Below are positions 1 to 9,482 of a stretch of DNA of 49,275 bases, piece after piece. The stretch covers positions 1 to 49,275 of the forward strand of contig RXIX01000013.1 of NCBI GenBank assembly GCA_003989075.1. The letters are read 5' to 3'. The stretch is from Candidatus Competibacteraceae bacterium (GTDB taxonomy: Bacteria; Pseudomonadota; Gammaproteobacteria; Competibacterales; Competibacteraceae). The translations under genes and the position numbers were made by a program. The first letter of the stretch is position 1. Every line of letters starts with the position of its first letter. The notes below the pieces were generated by a model. That model was not told the origin of the DNA, did no database searches, and saw nothing but the letters and a program-made list of their open reading frames with translations.

Positions 1-300
1 ACAGGGGAATACAAAACCACAAAAAAAATCCTAAAAACACCCAAAAAAAATATTAAAAAAGACAAGACAATCATTATATTCAATTGATATTTTTTTAACA
101 TATATCACTTCTCGTGATTTAAAGTTTTTTGATGTTCCAGATTATAGAGATCCAAGAAAAGCTGTATGACGGGTTGTGGCATTTTGAGAATGCTATGGTT
201 TTTTTTACACCAGTCGCCTGAAATTCTGGCACAGGGCATTACTAAATCGCTTAAAAAATCAGAGAAATAAATTTAACAGCCATAAAAACCTTATAAAAAT
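1..300. other. AT-rich stretch without a supportable gene
   Basis: This stretch is strikingly AT-rich with many A and T runs. Only short open frames of a few dozen codons occur on the plus strand, none with a recognisable product. A small plus-strand hairpin (GCATT/AATGC around 179-193) is followed after five bases by a run of eight T (199-206), which resembles a weak terminator, but no plus-strand gene is visible before it. It lies downstream of the minus-strand coiled-coil gene and probably continues the AT-rich glycan locus beyond the window. Confidence 0.5.
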
Positions 301-861
301 TTAGCTTTCAGACACACGCATAGATTTAATCAATCGACTAAACCAACGCAGTGGTTTAGTAATTTTCCACGAATTTGATTCTCGCATTTCCACTAGATTA
401 GCATTTAGTGTAGCAGTTTGATTTTCCAGCAAAGATAATTTTTCGAGACAGGACTCCAATTCAACACAAAGCCTGCGCTGCTCAACTTGATTTTCGACCA
501 ATTCAGCTGCAATACGACCCTGCTCTGATTTGCAATCAGTCAGGGCGGCAGTTAATCGATCCATCTCGGAATGTCGCCATATTTGCTCATTTTTTAACTG
601 TTGAAAAATATCTGCAAACCCTTGAATATCAGCCTTAGAGAGATTTTTATGCTTATATTCAATAGCGATAACGCTCTGCAAAGCTTCCAGCAAATCCGAT
701 CGGCCTAACGAACTAATAGCAATACCAAAATCCAAATAAAAAGGATAATAAAAATCTGATCTTAAAATCAGTTTTTGCCAATCCACCGAAAAACAGGATC
801 CAATTTTTTTTTGCATTGGATTTATGTATTGCAGGAGATAATCATCCGATATCATGATCAT
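301..861 (-). CDS. Small coiled-coil protein of glycan cluster, unknown function
   Basis: I do not recognise a catalytic domain in these 186 residues. The middle (about 80-155) is rich in Glu, Gln, Leu and Asn with heptad-like spacing, so a coiled coil is likely. The end carries the motif NSWKITKPLRWFSR. Motifs of the type S-W-(K/R)-x-T-x-P-L-R-W are common at the end of proteins encoded in O-antigen and rhamnan loci, often after a coiled coil. The ATG at 861 overlaps the stop of the upstream glycosyltransferase (ATGA), which implies translational coupling. A second ATG at 855 is possible. It may be a scaffold or chain-length partner of the neighbouring enzymes, but that is inference. The gene is AT-rich like its neighbours. 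Confidence 0.75.
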   Translation of the reverse strand: MIMISDDYLLQYINPMQKKIGSCFSVDWQKLILRSDFYYPFYLDFGIAISSLGRSDLLEALQSVIAIEYKHKNLSKADIQGFADIFQQLKNEQIWRHSEMDRLTAALTDCKSEQGRIAAELVENQVEQRRLCVELESCLEKLSLLENQTATLNANLVEMRESNSWKITKPLRWFSRLIKSMRVSES

Positions 862-2801
862 ATTCCCGAATCAACCATGTGACTAGAAAGCCTTCTCAAA
901 AAGTCTACTAATAAATCGTTGCATTCTGATACAGACAAATCCCAATCAAAAAGACAAGCATGCGGATAATCAGCTAAACGCTCGACAAACGCTCCCAATC
1001 GAGGAGCAATAATAGGCAATCCAGTACATAAGGCGTAGCTAAGCGTGTAAGAGTATGTTTCCGGCCACTGTGCAGGAAAAAAAATCAAATCGGGCCGTTC
1101 TCTTGCAATCAGCACGGGCAATTGTGCATCATCATATGGACCAGTGAAAGATAGTGGAATATATGGTTCATGTCGAACATCACGATCGGCATGTCCAATT
1201 ACCCGGAAAAACAACGGTAATCCTCGTGTTTGAGCATCAACAGCACAAGCCTCCAGCCGATACAGTCCTTTTGCAGGAGTCAATCGCCCTAGTACTAGAA
1301 TCTTAAGTTCGCCGTTCAAGGAACCAGGTGCTAAGCAATTAGATACAATAGATTCTGGATGCGGTAAAACAATATAGTGGCTATCAGGAACGTACTTTTT
1401 CATCCGTTCCAGAACATCTTGTGAAGGAACAATGACACGATCAGCACCAGTCAACAACTCCGCGAAAAGGGTACGCCAAGTCAGAATATCTAATCCCCAG
1501 AGGGCAGGTCGTTTAGCCAAGCATGCATTACATCCGTCTACATTAGGCTCTTCACAATAACGGCCATCCTCAAACGTCAAGGTATATTGTGGGCATATCG
1601 GATAATAATCGTGCAAGGTAAAATCATAGGATAAGTTTAAATTTTTTGGAAGTTGCAGAATCTGTCTATTCAGACCGATAATATGGTGAAAGTGAATTCT
1701 TACAACACCGAGTGACTCAATAAAATCAACTAGTTTTGTATAATCATATGGTAAAGAAAAATAAACGGTAAATTCTTCACCGTTTCTTGCCCATTCTATG
1801 CTAATGCCATCCGGACCATCTGATCTCGTCGGCCGCAAGACCATAACATCAAACATTGACTCCAAAATATCTGCCAAATCCCGAACATGCTTCTCCGTAC
1901 CACCACCCCAAGTATGCGTAACAAATAAAAGCTTTGATCGTGGTGAATTAGCTAATCGAAATGTATCAATACGGCGTCGCAAAATTTTCGCAGGATCACG
2001 TCGACAATGATCACCAATTAAATTCAGGTAATTAGGATAAAGACTCAATAATTTTTTTTCGGCCTCAGCACATAATATTTTCGTTTCAGACCCAAAGGAC
2101 ACACTACCATGATGATAAACAAAAGTATCCGAGCATAGAAGATGCCTAAATCCAATCTCCATAGCCCGCATACAAAATTCGTTTTCTTCCCCGTAGCCTC
2201 TTTCAAAAATTAGAGCATTAAAATAACCAACTTGATTAAGACAATCCCGCCGGACATACATGCAAAAACCTACAGCTGTAGGTATCTCAATACTTAAGCC
2301 TTGGTTGATACAAGCAAATACATCGTCCAGAACAGCCAAAGGCCATTCCGTAGACAATGGGTTATTTTGCAAGAAACGTGGATAACTACAGATTGTGGCG
2401 TTATTAGAAAATGGCGTCACAGCGCCAACCATTGGATCGCTATAAGCGCAACGACGCAATCGATCCAGCCAGTTACCATGAACCTCGGTATCACTATTAA
2501 GTAAAACCACATCACGATCAGAGTGAAGAATCATGCCGCGATTAACAGCATTAACAAAACCAGTATTAACTGGATTTCGCAATAACGTAATGGCATCGGT
2601 CTCTGCTAAATTGATTAGCCAAGCCGATAACTCTGGCTCCGGGCTACAATCATCTATCACTACAATCTCAATCGGTATCTGCTGCGGAAATGCCAGTACA
2701 CTCTCCAGACAACGCTGGGTTTCAACTAAACCCCGATAAACTGGAATAATTATATCTACTTTAGTTTCACAAATCGGCAGTGATTCAACATGAATAGACA
2801 T
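858..2801 (-). CDS. Two-domain glycosyltransferase (GT2 + GT4)
   Basis: The protein (647 aa from ATG 2801) joins two glycosyltransferase modules. The first about 260 residues are a GT-A (family 2) domain. It opens with VDIIIPVYRG, has IEIVVIDDCS, a metal-site type motif LLNSDTEV and an acidic GEENEFCMRA catalytic motif, as in rhamnosyltransferase-like enzymes. The second half is GT-B (family 4 style): KLLFVTHTWGGGTEKHV starts a Rossmann domain, GRLTPAKGL begins the nucleotide-sugar half, and FFPAQWPETYSYTLSYAL is the E-x7-E-like region. It probably adds two sugars in turn to a surface polysaccharide. ATG 2801 has an AGGA about nine bases upstream; a GTG at 2807 is less likely. It lies 11 bases after wzt in the same operon. 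Substrates cannot be read from the sequence. Confidence 0.88.
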   Translation of the reverse strand: MSIHVESLPICETKVDIIIPVYRGLVETQRCLESVLAFPQQIPIEIVVIDDCSPEPELSAWLINLAETDAITLLRNPVNTGFVNAVNRGMILHSDRDVVLLNSDTEVHGNWLDRLRRCAYSDPMVGAVTPFSNNATICSYPRFLQNNPLSTEWPLAVLDDVFACINQGLSIEIPTAVGFCMYVRRDCLNQVGYFNALIFERGYGEENEFCMRAMEIGFRHLLCSDTFVYHHGSVSFGSETKILCAEAEKKLLSLYPNYLNLIGDHCRRDPAKILRRRIDTFRLANSPRSKLLFVTHTWGGGTEKHVRDLADILESMFDVMVLRPTRSDGPDGISIEWARNGEEFTVYFSLPYDYTKLVDFIESLGVVRIHFHHIIGLNRQILQLPKNLNLSYDFTLHDYYPICPQYTLTFEDGRYCEEPNVDGCNACLAKRPALWGLDILTWRTLFAELLTGADRVIVPSQDVLERMKKYVPDSHYIVLPHPESIVSNCLAPGSLNGELKILVLGRLTPAKGLYRLEACAVDAQTRGLPLFFRVIGHADRDVRHEPYIPLSFTGPYDDAQLPVLIARERPDLIFFPAQWPETYSYTLSYALCTGLPIIAPRLGAFVERLADYPHACLFDWDLSVSECNDLLVDFLRRLSSHMVDSGI

Positions 2802-2812
2802 GATCACATTTC

Positions 2813-4231
2813 CTATACCAGTATCACTGGTTCATCTTCGCGAATTTCAACAGTCAACTCGATGTTTAGCATGGGAATACCAATTAACCCATGATGAACA
2901 CTACTAGCATGGGATTTAAAAATAAGAGCATCATTACGCCAACAATGAATAACGTGATCTTGCTGAGTACCAGAAGCCACAGCCACATCAACTGAGTAAT
3001 CCCCAATAGGCAGAACCGGCATATTAAACACAAAACAGGCAGTTAAAAACTGACCATTAGTTATTGAAAGAGGTTTTGCAGCATAAGTTAAGTAAGTATT
3101 ATCACCAAATAAATTCTGACCGAGTCGGTCCTTAATAAAAAAGCCAATGATCGGGCTATCAACATCCATAATTGCTAATGCACGCACCATCAATCGTACT
3201 TGTTCACCACCCACAACCCATAGTAATACACGCCCCAACTCATCTTCAAACTGAACACTTTCAATCTGAATTGCACCAACCCCATAATCTTTAGCTTCGC
3301 GACGAAAGGCAAAAATCTCAATATCGTTTCGGAACTTAGTTTGATTAATAATAGATAACCTTTGATCAAAGGTTTCAACTGAGGATTTATGAGAAGCAGT
3401 GTTTTGACTTTTCTTTAAATAATTATTTTTAACCATTTTTTCCGCAATCCCCCCGAATTGCTGGGTCTCGCGCAAAGTCGCCAAATAATGCTCACATACA
3501 TCCTTTGCTGATCCTGTCTCCTGCAATTTACCATGATCTAACCAAAGGACACGGTCACATAAATTAACTACGGCACTGGTATCATGACTAACAAAAAACA
3601 AGGTCCCGCGCTCCTGGAATTTACGCAGAAAGCGCATGCACTTTTGAACAAAAAAAACATCGCCGACTGCAAGAGCCTCATCGATGATCAAGACGTCTGC
3701 GCGAACATGAGCAATAACAGAAAAAGCAAGCCGAACCGCCATACCACTCGAATAGGTCTTAACAGGCTGATCAATAAAATCTCCAATATCAGCAAATTCA
3801 ATAATTTCCGGCAAGTACTGCTCAATCTCTACATCACTTAATCCCAAAATCGCAGCATTGAGATAGACATTTTCTCTCCCAGTAAACTCCGGATTAAAAC
3901 CAGTACCTAGCTCTAATAATGCTGCTACTCGACCACTGACTGTCATACAGCCAGTAGTAGGCGTCAGCGTACTACAAAGCAACTTAAGCAGAGTAGATTT
4001 ACCAGAGCCATTACGACCAATAACCCCAATCGTTTCACCACGTCGCACTGAAAATGATATATCCTGTAATGCCCAGAATTCACGATAATAGCAACGTCGG
4101 CCACGCCACAGCATTTGCTTAAGACGATCCTGTGGCCGTTCATAAATGTGATAGCATTTACCAATTGCTTGTGCCTCAATGACAAGCTCTACATTCTGCT
4201 CTACTGATGCTGACATAACCTCAGAGGACAT
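2813..4231 (-). CDS. wzt: ABC transporter ATPase for polysaccharide export (Wzt-like)
   Basis: This is the nucleotide-binding subunit of an ABC exporter for lipid-linked O-antigen or similar glycan. Visible motifs (numbering from ATG 4231) are Walker A GRNGSGKST at about 72-80, signature YSSGMAVRLAF near 160-170, Walker B VLIIDE at 180-185 and the switch FVSHDTSAV. After about residue 290 a separate beta-rich C-terminal region contains GFFIKDRLGQNLFG. This matches the Wzt C-terminal carbohydrate-binding domain that recognises the finished chain end before export. Length (472 aa) suits long Wzt forms. ATG 4231 has AAAGG eight bases upstream and overlaps the end of the permease gene; ATG 4216, behind GAGG, is an alternative. 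Permease and ATPase are surely co-translated. The exported polymer is unknown. Confidence 0.9.
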   Translation of the reverse strand: MSSEVMSASVEQNVELVIEAQAIGKCYHIYERPQDRLKQMLWRGRRCYYREFWALQDISFSVRRGETIGVIGRNGSGKSTLLKLLCSTLTPTTGCMTVSGRVAALLELGTGFNPEFTGRENVYLNAAILGLSDVEIEQYLPEIIEFADIGDFIDQPVKTYSSGMAVRLAFSVIAHVRADVLIIDEALAVGDVFFVQKCMRFLRKFQERGTLFFVSHDTSAVVNLCDRVLWLDHGKLQETGSAKDVCEHYLATLRETQQFGGIAEKMVKNNYLKKSQNTASHKSSVETFDQRLSIINQTKFRNDIEIFAFRREAKDYGVGAIQIESVQFEDELGRVLLWVVGGEQVRLMVRALAIMDVDSPIIGFFIKDRLGQNLFGDNTYLTYAAKPLSITNGQFLTACFVFNMPVLPIGDYSVDVAVASGTQQDHVIHCWRNDALIFKSHASSVHHGLIGIPMLNIELTVEIREDEPVILV

Positions 4232-5078
4232 CAGCAAAACCTTTACGAGTACGAGCAAACCACCATGTACCTGCCAGCATGGTTAACATCCCTACAAGTA
4301 AGCTGATTAGATAAGGTATACACGCAGGCAATTGACCAAACAGCATAATACCACGAGCCTGCTCAATAGCCAGCGCAAGAGGATTGAGTTGCAACCAAGG
4401 ACGGATAAACTCTGGTAAGGCATTTATTGGATAAAAAACTGGACTTAAAAACATCAACAACTGCACCAAGGGCGCTATCAATTGTTGAATATCCCGAATA
4501 TATACACCCAGTGAGCATAAAAAACTGCTCAGCCCTAAAGCAAAAAATAGTAATGGCAGAACAACCATCGGCAGCAGAAAAACTGTCCAATGTGGTGCTT
4601 GACCTATAGAAAACTGCAGCAAAAGAATAGCCAGAAAAGTAACCACAAGCGTTAGACAAGCTGACGCCACCATTACTACTGGCAGCATTTCCAGTGGAAA
4701 AACTACATTTTTAACATAACCCGAATGAGATAGAATAAAACCGGGGGCGCGACTGAGACACTCTGCAATAAAATTATAAAGAGCCATTCCAATAAATAAG
4801 ATTAACGCCAATTCACCCAGCGAACCACTTCCCTGCGTTTGGCCTGCCCAGCGTATCTTAAAAATAATTCCGAAAAAAAAAGTAAACACAAGCAAAGACA
4901 ACAATGGCAATAAAAAAGACCATAGCAGTCCCAAATAGGAACCCTGATAACGCTCAGAGAAATCGCGCTTTAGCAATTTTAGAAACAATTGCCGATACAA
5001 CCAACACTGACGTATGGTCTGCAACTCCATCCATTCTGAACCAATTCCTGATGATGTCATTGGAGCGTGCATAGGCAT
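4221..5078 (-). CDS. wzm: ABC-2 type polysaccharide export permease (Wzm-like)
   Basis: This inner-membrane partner of the following ATPase is about 285 aa. It has the typical layout of an ABC-2 permease: a cytoplasmic start with the amphipathic LKLLKRDFSERYQGSYLG (the conserved R-D-x-x-x-R-Y-x-x-S-x-L-G pattern), then about six hydrophobic segments. The segment with SPVFYPINALPEFIRPW and NPLALAIEQAR is characteristic of Wzm/TagG/KpsM-like proteins. Together with Wzt it moves undecaprenyl-linked glycan across the inner membrane. The frame is open upstream into the preceding gene, but ATG 5078 (start MPMHAPM) avoids overlap with the GT41 gene; ATG at 5066 or 5060 cannot be excluded. It is AT-rich compared with the window as a whole. 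Confidence 0.9.
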   Translation of the reverse strand: MPMHAPMTSSGIGSEWMELQTIRQCWLYRQLFLKLLKRDFSERYQGSYLGLLWSFLLPLLSLLVFTFFFGIIFKIRWAGQTQGSGSLGELALILFIGMALYNFIAECLSRAPGFILSHSGYVKNVVFPLEMLPVVMVASACLTLVVTFLAILLLQFSIGQAPHWTVFLLPMVVLPLLFFALGLSSFLCSLGVYIRDIQQLIAPLVQLLMFLSPVFYPINALPEFIRPWLQLNPLALAIEQARGIMLFGQLPACIPYLISLLVGMLTMLAGTWWFARTRKGFADVL

Positions 5079-5100
5079 ATTTTTATTCCAGATCAAACCA

Positions 5101-7824
5101 TTACAAACATGTGCTGGATAGCGGCGGAACATGCAATGGTGCAGGTTGTAAACCCTGAGTATGACGTGCCCACATCAAATCATAAGCACGCTCCAGATGC
5201 CTGGCAAACCGCTCGGTGTTAAATAACGGCTTCCGCAAGCGATTTTCAGCCAGCTTTTTCTTCAGCATACTCAGTTCTTCCGGATGAGTTGCTAAACGAA
5301 CAGCGAGTTGCTCATACTCATCCAAAGAATGCGTGATAAGTTCTGGTAAACCGATCGCATGCAGAAGACTGGCAGCCACCCGTGCTGGAAATGCTTCGCC
5401 GATGCAGGTCAACACAGGAACACCCGCCCACAAGGCGTCACTGGCTGTTGTATGGGCGTTATATATGTAGGTATCGAGAAAAAGATCGGCTAACTGATGC
5501 CGCTCCAGATGTTGTGCCTTAGGTAAATAGCCGGCGAAAATCAAACGTTCACTGGCAATACCATGAATAGCAGCCTGTTGGCGCAGGCGATCCGGGGCTT
5601 CCTCACTTTTGCAGTACAACCACAATACTGCATCTGGCACCTGCTCAAGAATACGCATCCAAATTCTAAACATCTTTGGCTCAAGCTTCTGGATCTGATT
5701 AAAGCTACAGAATATGAAGCCTCTCTCTGGCAAACCGCAATCAGTTCGACTAATACCCGTCCCAGCAATTTCCTGCCAGCAGTCATTAACCTGATAGCAT
5801 TCAGGCAACCAAACAGGCTGCTCAGTATAAAAACCAGTCTGGTCTGTCGGCAGGACAACTGAATCAGCAAGCAGATAATCAATAAAACGCGCGCCGCTAC
5901 TGCCTGGAAAACCCAACCAGCTTACCTGTACAGGCGCCGGTCGCAGCACAAAAATCTCCGGGCGGGCAAAATTAGTATACCCCATCAAGTCAATCAGTAT
6001 ATTGATGCCATCACTTTGAATTTGCCGCACCGCATCAGCATTTCCTACAGTAGATAAATCGATAAAATGTTCAGTATTATCCCTGATCTGGCGGTAATAA
6101 GCGCTGCCGTCACCCTTGCACAGGGAGTATACATAAACTTCAAAACGCTGATGATCATGACAGCGGAACAGCGAGCGTATCAAATGCGCGGTTGGATGGT
6201 CACGAAAATCGGCTGAAATGTAGCCGATCCTTAAGCGAGCCGTATTAATTATTTCTCTATTAGATTTCCCTACTTCATTAAACCCATTCTGCGTTGTACT
6301 CAACAATTTTTCTATCCATTCCGCCTCACGGCGAGCAATAGCTAGTCGCAGCGCACTAGAAATTGGTAGAAATAGGGCCCGAAATGGCAATAATGGTGAG
6401 GGTTGATCGCGGGACAGGGATTGATCAATCAGACGCTGAATCATAGCAATCCGATTCTCGTAATCCTGCCAGTCGGCATGCTCAAGCCGGCGAAACTCAA
6501 AGCCAACTCTGATTAATTCAGGGGTTACAGGTAGCGGCATGGAATCCACCGGCCGAACCTGAGCAGATCCATCATGATACAGGCTGCGAAAAGCATGTGA
6601 ATCAGTGCAATCAGCAGCGGCAAACTCTATCCGGGCCTCTTCAAAGCGATCCAGCAAGGCTAGAGTTTCACCACGCTTGGCATGAAATTGCCACTCGCTT
6701 TGTATGCTAGCGGGCAATGAATCCAGCAGTGCCAAAGCATCCTGAAATCGGCCGTTGGCATTAAAAGCCGCAACCACAGCTATCATTGACAGATGACTAT
6801 GATCCTTGGCCACTGCCAACAACCGCTCTGCTACCTCCAGCGCACTATAATAGCGCTCCTGGTCTAACAGGATAGCAACTCGACCACGCAGTAATGATGG
6901 ATGATCCGGATACCAGGCTAAACCTTGGTCGATCCAAAGCAATGCCTGAGCTGATTGTCCCTGTTGCAGCAGGGTTTCGCCAGCGACCAGCATAATATCA
7001 ACTGCTGAATGCTTGCCAGTCCGCAATACATTAGCCGTATCCAGAGCTTCTCGATAACGGCTCAGGTAAAGCAAGGCTAGACCACGATTCTGCAATGCCT
7101 TGGCATGATCCGGTTGCTTCGCCAGCAGTTGATCAAGGGTTGCCAGTGCTTCTTCATATCGCTTCAAATCCAGCAAAATAGCTGCTCGATTCAATAGAGC
7201 GGAAGAGGAATCCGGACAAGTTGCCAGAGCCGCATCGACCGCTGCCAATGCTTCTACCGGTCGCTGCAATGCACGCAAAACCGCTGCTTGATTAATCAGA
7301 GCAACAGCATATTGCGGTCTTAAGGCCAGCGCCTGACCAAATGCTGCGAGCGCTTCTTCATGCCGGCCAAGACCAAATAGGGCTGATCCACGGGTCGAAT
7401 ATGCAACCGGCTGATGATCATCCAGGATCAGCGTTGCATCGACTGTCGCCAGTGTGTCTTCGAAGCGCTCCAGCCGCAATAATGCCATGCTTTTATTCAG
7501 CAGGGCGGCCAGATGATTACCATCCTGATAGCTCAGGACCTGATCAGCCAATTGCACAGTTTGTGCGTATTGACCTAATCCGAGCATGGCCGCTGAGGCC
7601 AGCAGAAGAGCGGCTGGATTATGCGAATCCAGCCGCAGCACGTGCTCCAGTCCCTGCAAACATTCCCTGTATTCATCCAGATCATAATTCAACTCAGCAA
7701 GACGCAGCCAATAGCCCGGGTTCTGCGGAGCCAACTGGCAGATCCGCATGTACAGGTTTTTAGCCTGTCTGATTTGGCCTCCAGCAGCTAGCCGGTGCGC
7801 TTCCTCAAGCAGTGCATCAAGCAT
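5101..7824 (-). CDS. TPR / SPINDLY-type (GT41, OGT-like) glycosyltransferase
   Basis: This 907-residue protein has an N-terminal superhelix of about ten 34-residue TPR units (roughly 1-400; for example YSTRGSALFGLGRHEEALAA) and a C-terminal GT41 catalytic region like O-GlcNAc transferase. Diagnostic pieces are LRIGYISADFRDHPTAHL with the conserved His, VQVSWLGFPGSSG followed by FIDYLLAD, and the UDP-sugar half with FCSFNQIQKLEP, HTTASDALWAGVPVLT and FPARVAASLL. Family members transfer GlcNAc or other sugars to proteins (eukaryotic OGT; bacterial adhesin or flagellin glycosylation), or act in polysaccharide loci. Here it lies between exported proteins and an ABC glycan exporter, so either a protein or a lipid-linked acceptor is possible. 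It is cytoplasmic, with no signal peptide. GC content is intermediate. Confidence 0.9.
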   Translation of the reverse strand: MLDALLEEAHRLAAGGQIRQAKNLYMRICQLAPQNPGYWLRLAELNYDLDEYRECLQGLEHVLRLDSHNPAALLLASAAMLGLGQYAQTVQLADQVLSYQDGNHLAALLNKSMALLRLERFEDTLATVDATLILDDHQPVAYSTRGSALFGLGRHEEALAAFGQALALRPQYAVALINQAAVLRALQRPVEALAAVDAALATCPDSSSALLNRAAILLDLKRYEEALATLDQLLAKQPDHAKALQNRGLALLYLSRYREALDTANVLRTGKHSAVDIMLVAGETLLQQGQSAQALLWIDQGLAWYPDHPSLLRGRVAILLDQERYYSALEVAERLLAVAKDHSHLSMIAVVAAFNANGRFQDALALLDSLPASIQSEWQFHAKRGETLALLDRFEEARIEFAAADCTDSHAFRSLYHDGSAQVRPVDSMPLPVTPELIRVGFEFRRLEHADWQDYENRIAMIQRLIDQSLSRDQPSPLLPFRALFLPISSALRLAIARREAEWIEKLLSTTQNGFNEVGKSNREIINTARLRIGYISADFRDHPTAHLIRSLFRCHDHQRFEVYVYSLCKGDGSAYYRQIRDNTEHFIDLSTVGNADAVRQIQSDGINILIDLMGYTNFARPEIFVLRPAPVQVSWLGFPGSSGARFIDYLLADSVVLPTDQTGFYTEQPVWLPECYQVNDCWQEIAGTGISRTDCGLPERGFIFCSFNQIQKLEPKMFRIWMRILEQVPDAVLWLYCKSEEAPDRLRQQAAIHGIASERLIFAGYLPKAQHLERHQLADLFLDTYIYNAHTTASDALWAGVPVLTCIGEAFPARVAASLLHAIGLPELITHSLDEYEQLAVRLATHPEELSMLKKKLAENRLRKPLFNTERFARHLERAYDLMWARHTQGLQPAPLHVPPLSSTCL

Positions 7825-7851
7825 GAGTGATCTGATGTCGTCAATAGGACG

Positions 7852-8337
7852 CTAACGGCTGGTCTCGTGATACCACTGCCCATCAAGCAGTATCCAGGGA
7901 TCTTCAATGGTCTGGCGTATCCAGCCCAAGGTCCCAATGCTCACCTCGGCGCTGATCCGGGTAAATCCCTTCTCACCCTCGATTTTTACTTCCTCGACCT
8001 TAACCTTGCGCACTGGTAATCCCTGCAGTGACATGGCATTTTCCAGCTTGAGCCAGCCACCAGGCCGGGCAGCCGATTCCAGATCGTACAAGGTTCTGAT
8101 ATCGCGCGCCTGCCGCGCCTCCCAGTAGCGATCGACGCGCTCCTTGAGAACCTTCAACTGCTCCGCTGATGCATTCTGGTCGCTCACGGATGCTGCAGGC
8201 TTGCTGTCCTCTGCAGGCGCCGGTTGACTCGCATTCTGAGTTGGCGGCGTCGGCTTGGGCTCTTCAGCACCAATCGCTGCAATGGGCGATATGCATACGC
8301 TCAATAGCGCTAACAGACTGAGGTATTTCTTCAACAT
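7852..8337 (-). CDS. Small exported protein, unknown function
   Basis: The predicted product has 161 aa. It starts with a clear signal peptide (MLKKYLSLLALLSVCISPIAAIG, cleavage probably after AIGA or nearby), then a Pro/Ala/Ser-rich linker (about 25-55), then a compact domain ending in DPWILLDGQWYHETSR. The domain begins VDRYWEARQARDIRTLYDLE, a helical start with a small beta-rich remainder that recalls NTF2-like folds; this is a guess from pattern. ATG 8337 was chosen because GAGGG lies about nine bases upstream and the signal peptide starts there; the frame is open further upstream. It begins 16 bases after the PPIase stop and ends 27 bases before the GT41 gene, so it is likely in one operon with them. 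I do not recognise the family. Confidence 0.8.
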   Translation of the reverse strand: MLKKYLSLLALLSVCISPIAAIGAEEPKPTPPTQNASQPAPAEDSKPAASVSDQNASAEQLKVLKERVDRYWEARQARDIRTLYDLESAARPGGWLKLENAMSLQGLPVRKVKVEEVKIEGEKGFTRISAEVSIGTLGWIRQTIEDPWILLDGQWYHETSR

Positions 8338-8353
8338 AAGCACTTCCCTCTTT

Positions 8354-9403
8354 TCAGGGCGCCGCCTGCGGCACTGCATTCTTCAATTCCGGCATTTCCA
8401 CAGTCACGACAATCTGTTTGGCCAGTTTCCAGGCGTAATCTTCACGGGCCTTGGCTTGCGCATCCTGTTGCATGCGACTGATGATGTTATCGCGCACATT
8501 GACATAGGGAGCCACCATCGCATCCCGCTTGTCCTGCACCAGGATGATTTCATAGCCTACTGCAGATTCCAGCACTGCGGAAAACTGGCCCACTGAGAGC
8601 CCTTCAACCGCTTTCTTCAACCAGGCATCCTTTTCCGGCTGCATAAAGCCCATGTCACCCTTGGCGACTTTTCCCAGGGGATTCTCAGTCAATTGTTCCG
8701 CCAGTACTGAAAAGGATTCACCGGCCTGCAGACGCTTGAGTGCATCCTCAGCCTTGGCTTTGACCGCGGCTTTAGTCTTCTCATCAGCATTCTCCGGGTA
8801 CCGGAACTGGATCTGACTCACCCGCACCATGGCGGGAATGCCAAACAGCTCTGGATGCTGCTGATAGTACTGATACAGTTCCGCTTCAGGTGGAATGGCT
8901 GTCGGTTTTGGAAAATACCGGCCGGATAGCTGCTGATAAGCCTGCAGATAATCCTGGGCATTCGGAGTCCGATCCTTCGGCAGCAGGCCCTCCTGGCGCA
9001 TGCCCTCTTCGATCAAGCGATCCACGATCATCTCATGCAGAATATCGGTTTTTCCGGAAACCGTTCTGGCTTTCAGGACCAGTCGGGTATCCTGCTTGAT
9101 ATAGTTCATGAACTGCTCAACCGTAATCTTGCGACCACCAACCTGCGCCATCACCACTTCCGGCACCTTGTCGCTCGGAGCTGTTTTTTCAGCGGTCTCG
9201 GACGGGGTGATTTGGTCTCGGCGAGCCGGTTTATCAGCAGCCTGATTGGGCGATGCGGAGGGTGCGGAAACCACCGGTTGAGCCGCGACTGGAGCAGGTG
9301 CGTCAGCAGCCTCTGCATGCCGCTGATACAGAGTTGCCACCATCATCGTCGGAACACTCACCGTTGCCGCAAGCACGGCAGCCGTCGCTACTCTGCTGAT
9401 CAT
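8354..9403 (-). CDS. Exported parvulin-type peptidyl-prolyl isomerase (PpiC/EpsD-like)
   Basis: The protein (349 aa) has an N-terminal hydrophobic signal or anchor (MISRVATAAVLAATVSVPT), a Pro/Ala-rich stretch to about residue 90, a SurA/PpiD-like helical chaperone part (VEQFMNYIKQDTRLVLKAR and DILHEMIVDRLIEEGM), and a rotamase domain. In the latter VRVSQIQFRY, FSVLAEQLTENP, KGDMGFMQPE and YEIILVQDKRD match parvulins. It would help fold or ferry exported proteins in the periplasm. ATG 9403 follows a strong GAGGAGAGATA ribosome site; the frame runs farther upstream but without signals. Related enzymes occur in exopolysaccharide (EpsD) and secretion loci, which suits the surroundings. Its client could be the adjacent exported proteins. 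Confidence 0.87.
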   Translation of the reverse strand: MISRVATAAVLAATVSVPTMMVATLYQRHAEAADAPAPVAAQPVVSAPSASPNQAADKPARRDQITPSETAEKTAPSDKVPEVVMAQVGGRKITVEQFMNYIKQDTRLVLKARTVSGKTDILHEMIVDRLIEEGMRQEGLLPKDRTPNAQDYLQAYQQLSGRYFPKPTAIPPEAELYQYYQQHPELFGIPAMVRVSQIQFRYPENADEKTKAAVKAKAEDALKRLQAGESFSVLAEQLTENPLGKVAKGDMGFMQPEKDAWLKKAVEGLSVGQFSAVLESAVGYEIILVQDKRDAMVAPYVNVRDNIISRMQQDAQAKAREDYAWKLAKQIVVTVEMPELKNAVPQAAP

Positions 9404-9482
9404 TATCTCTCCTCGTTCTATTTGAAATCGCTTGGTCGCCAATAGGCTGGCCGGACCACTGTTCATCCACAAACCATCTTTA

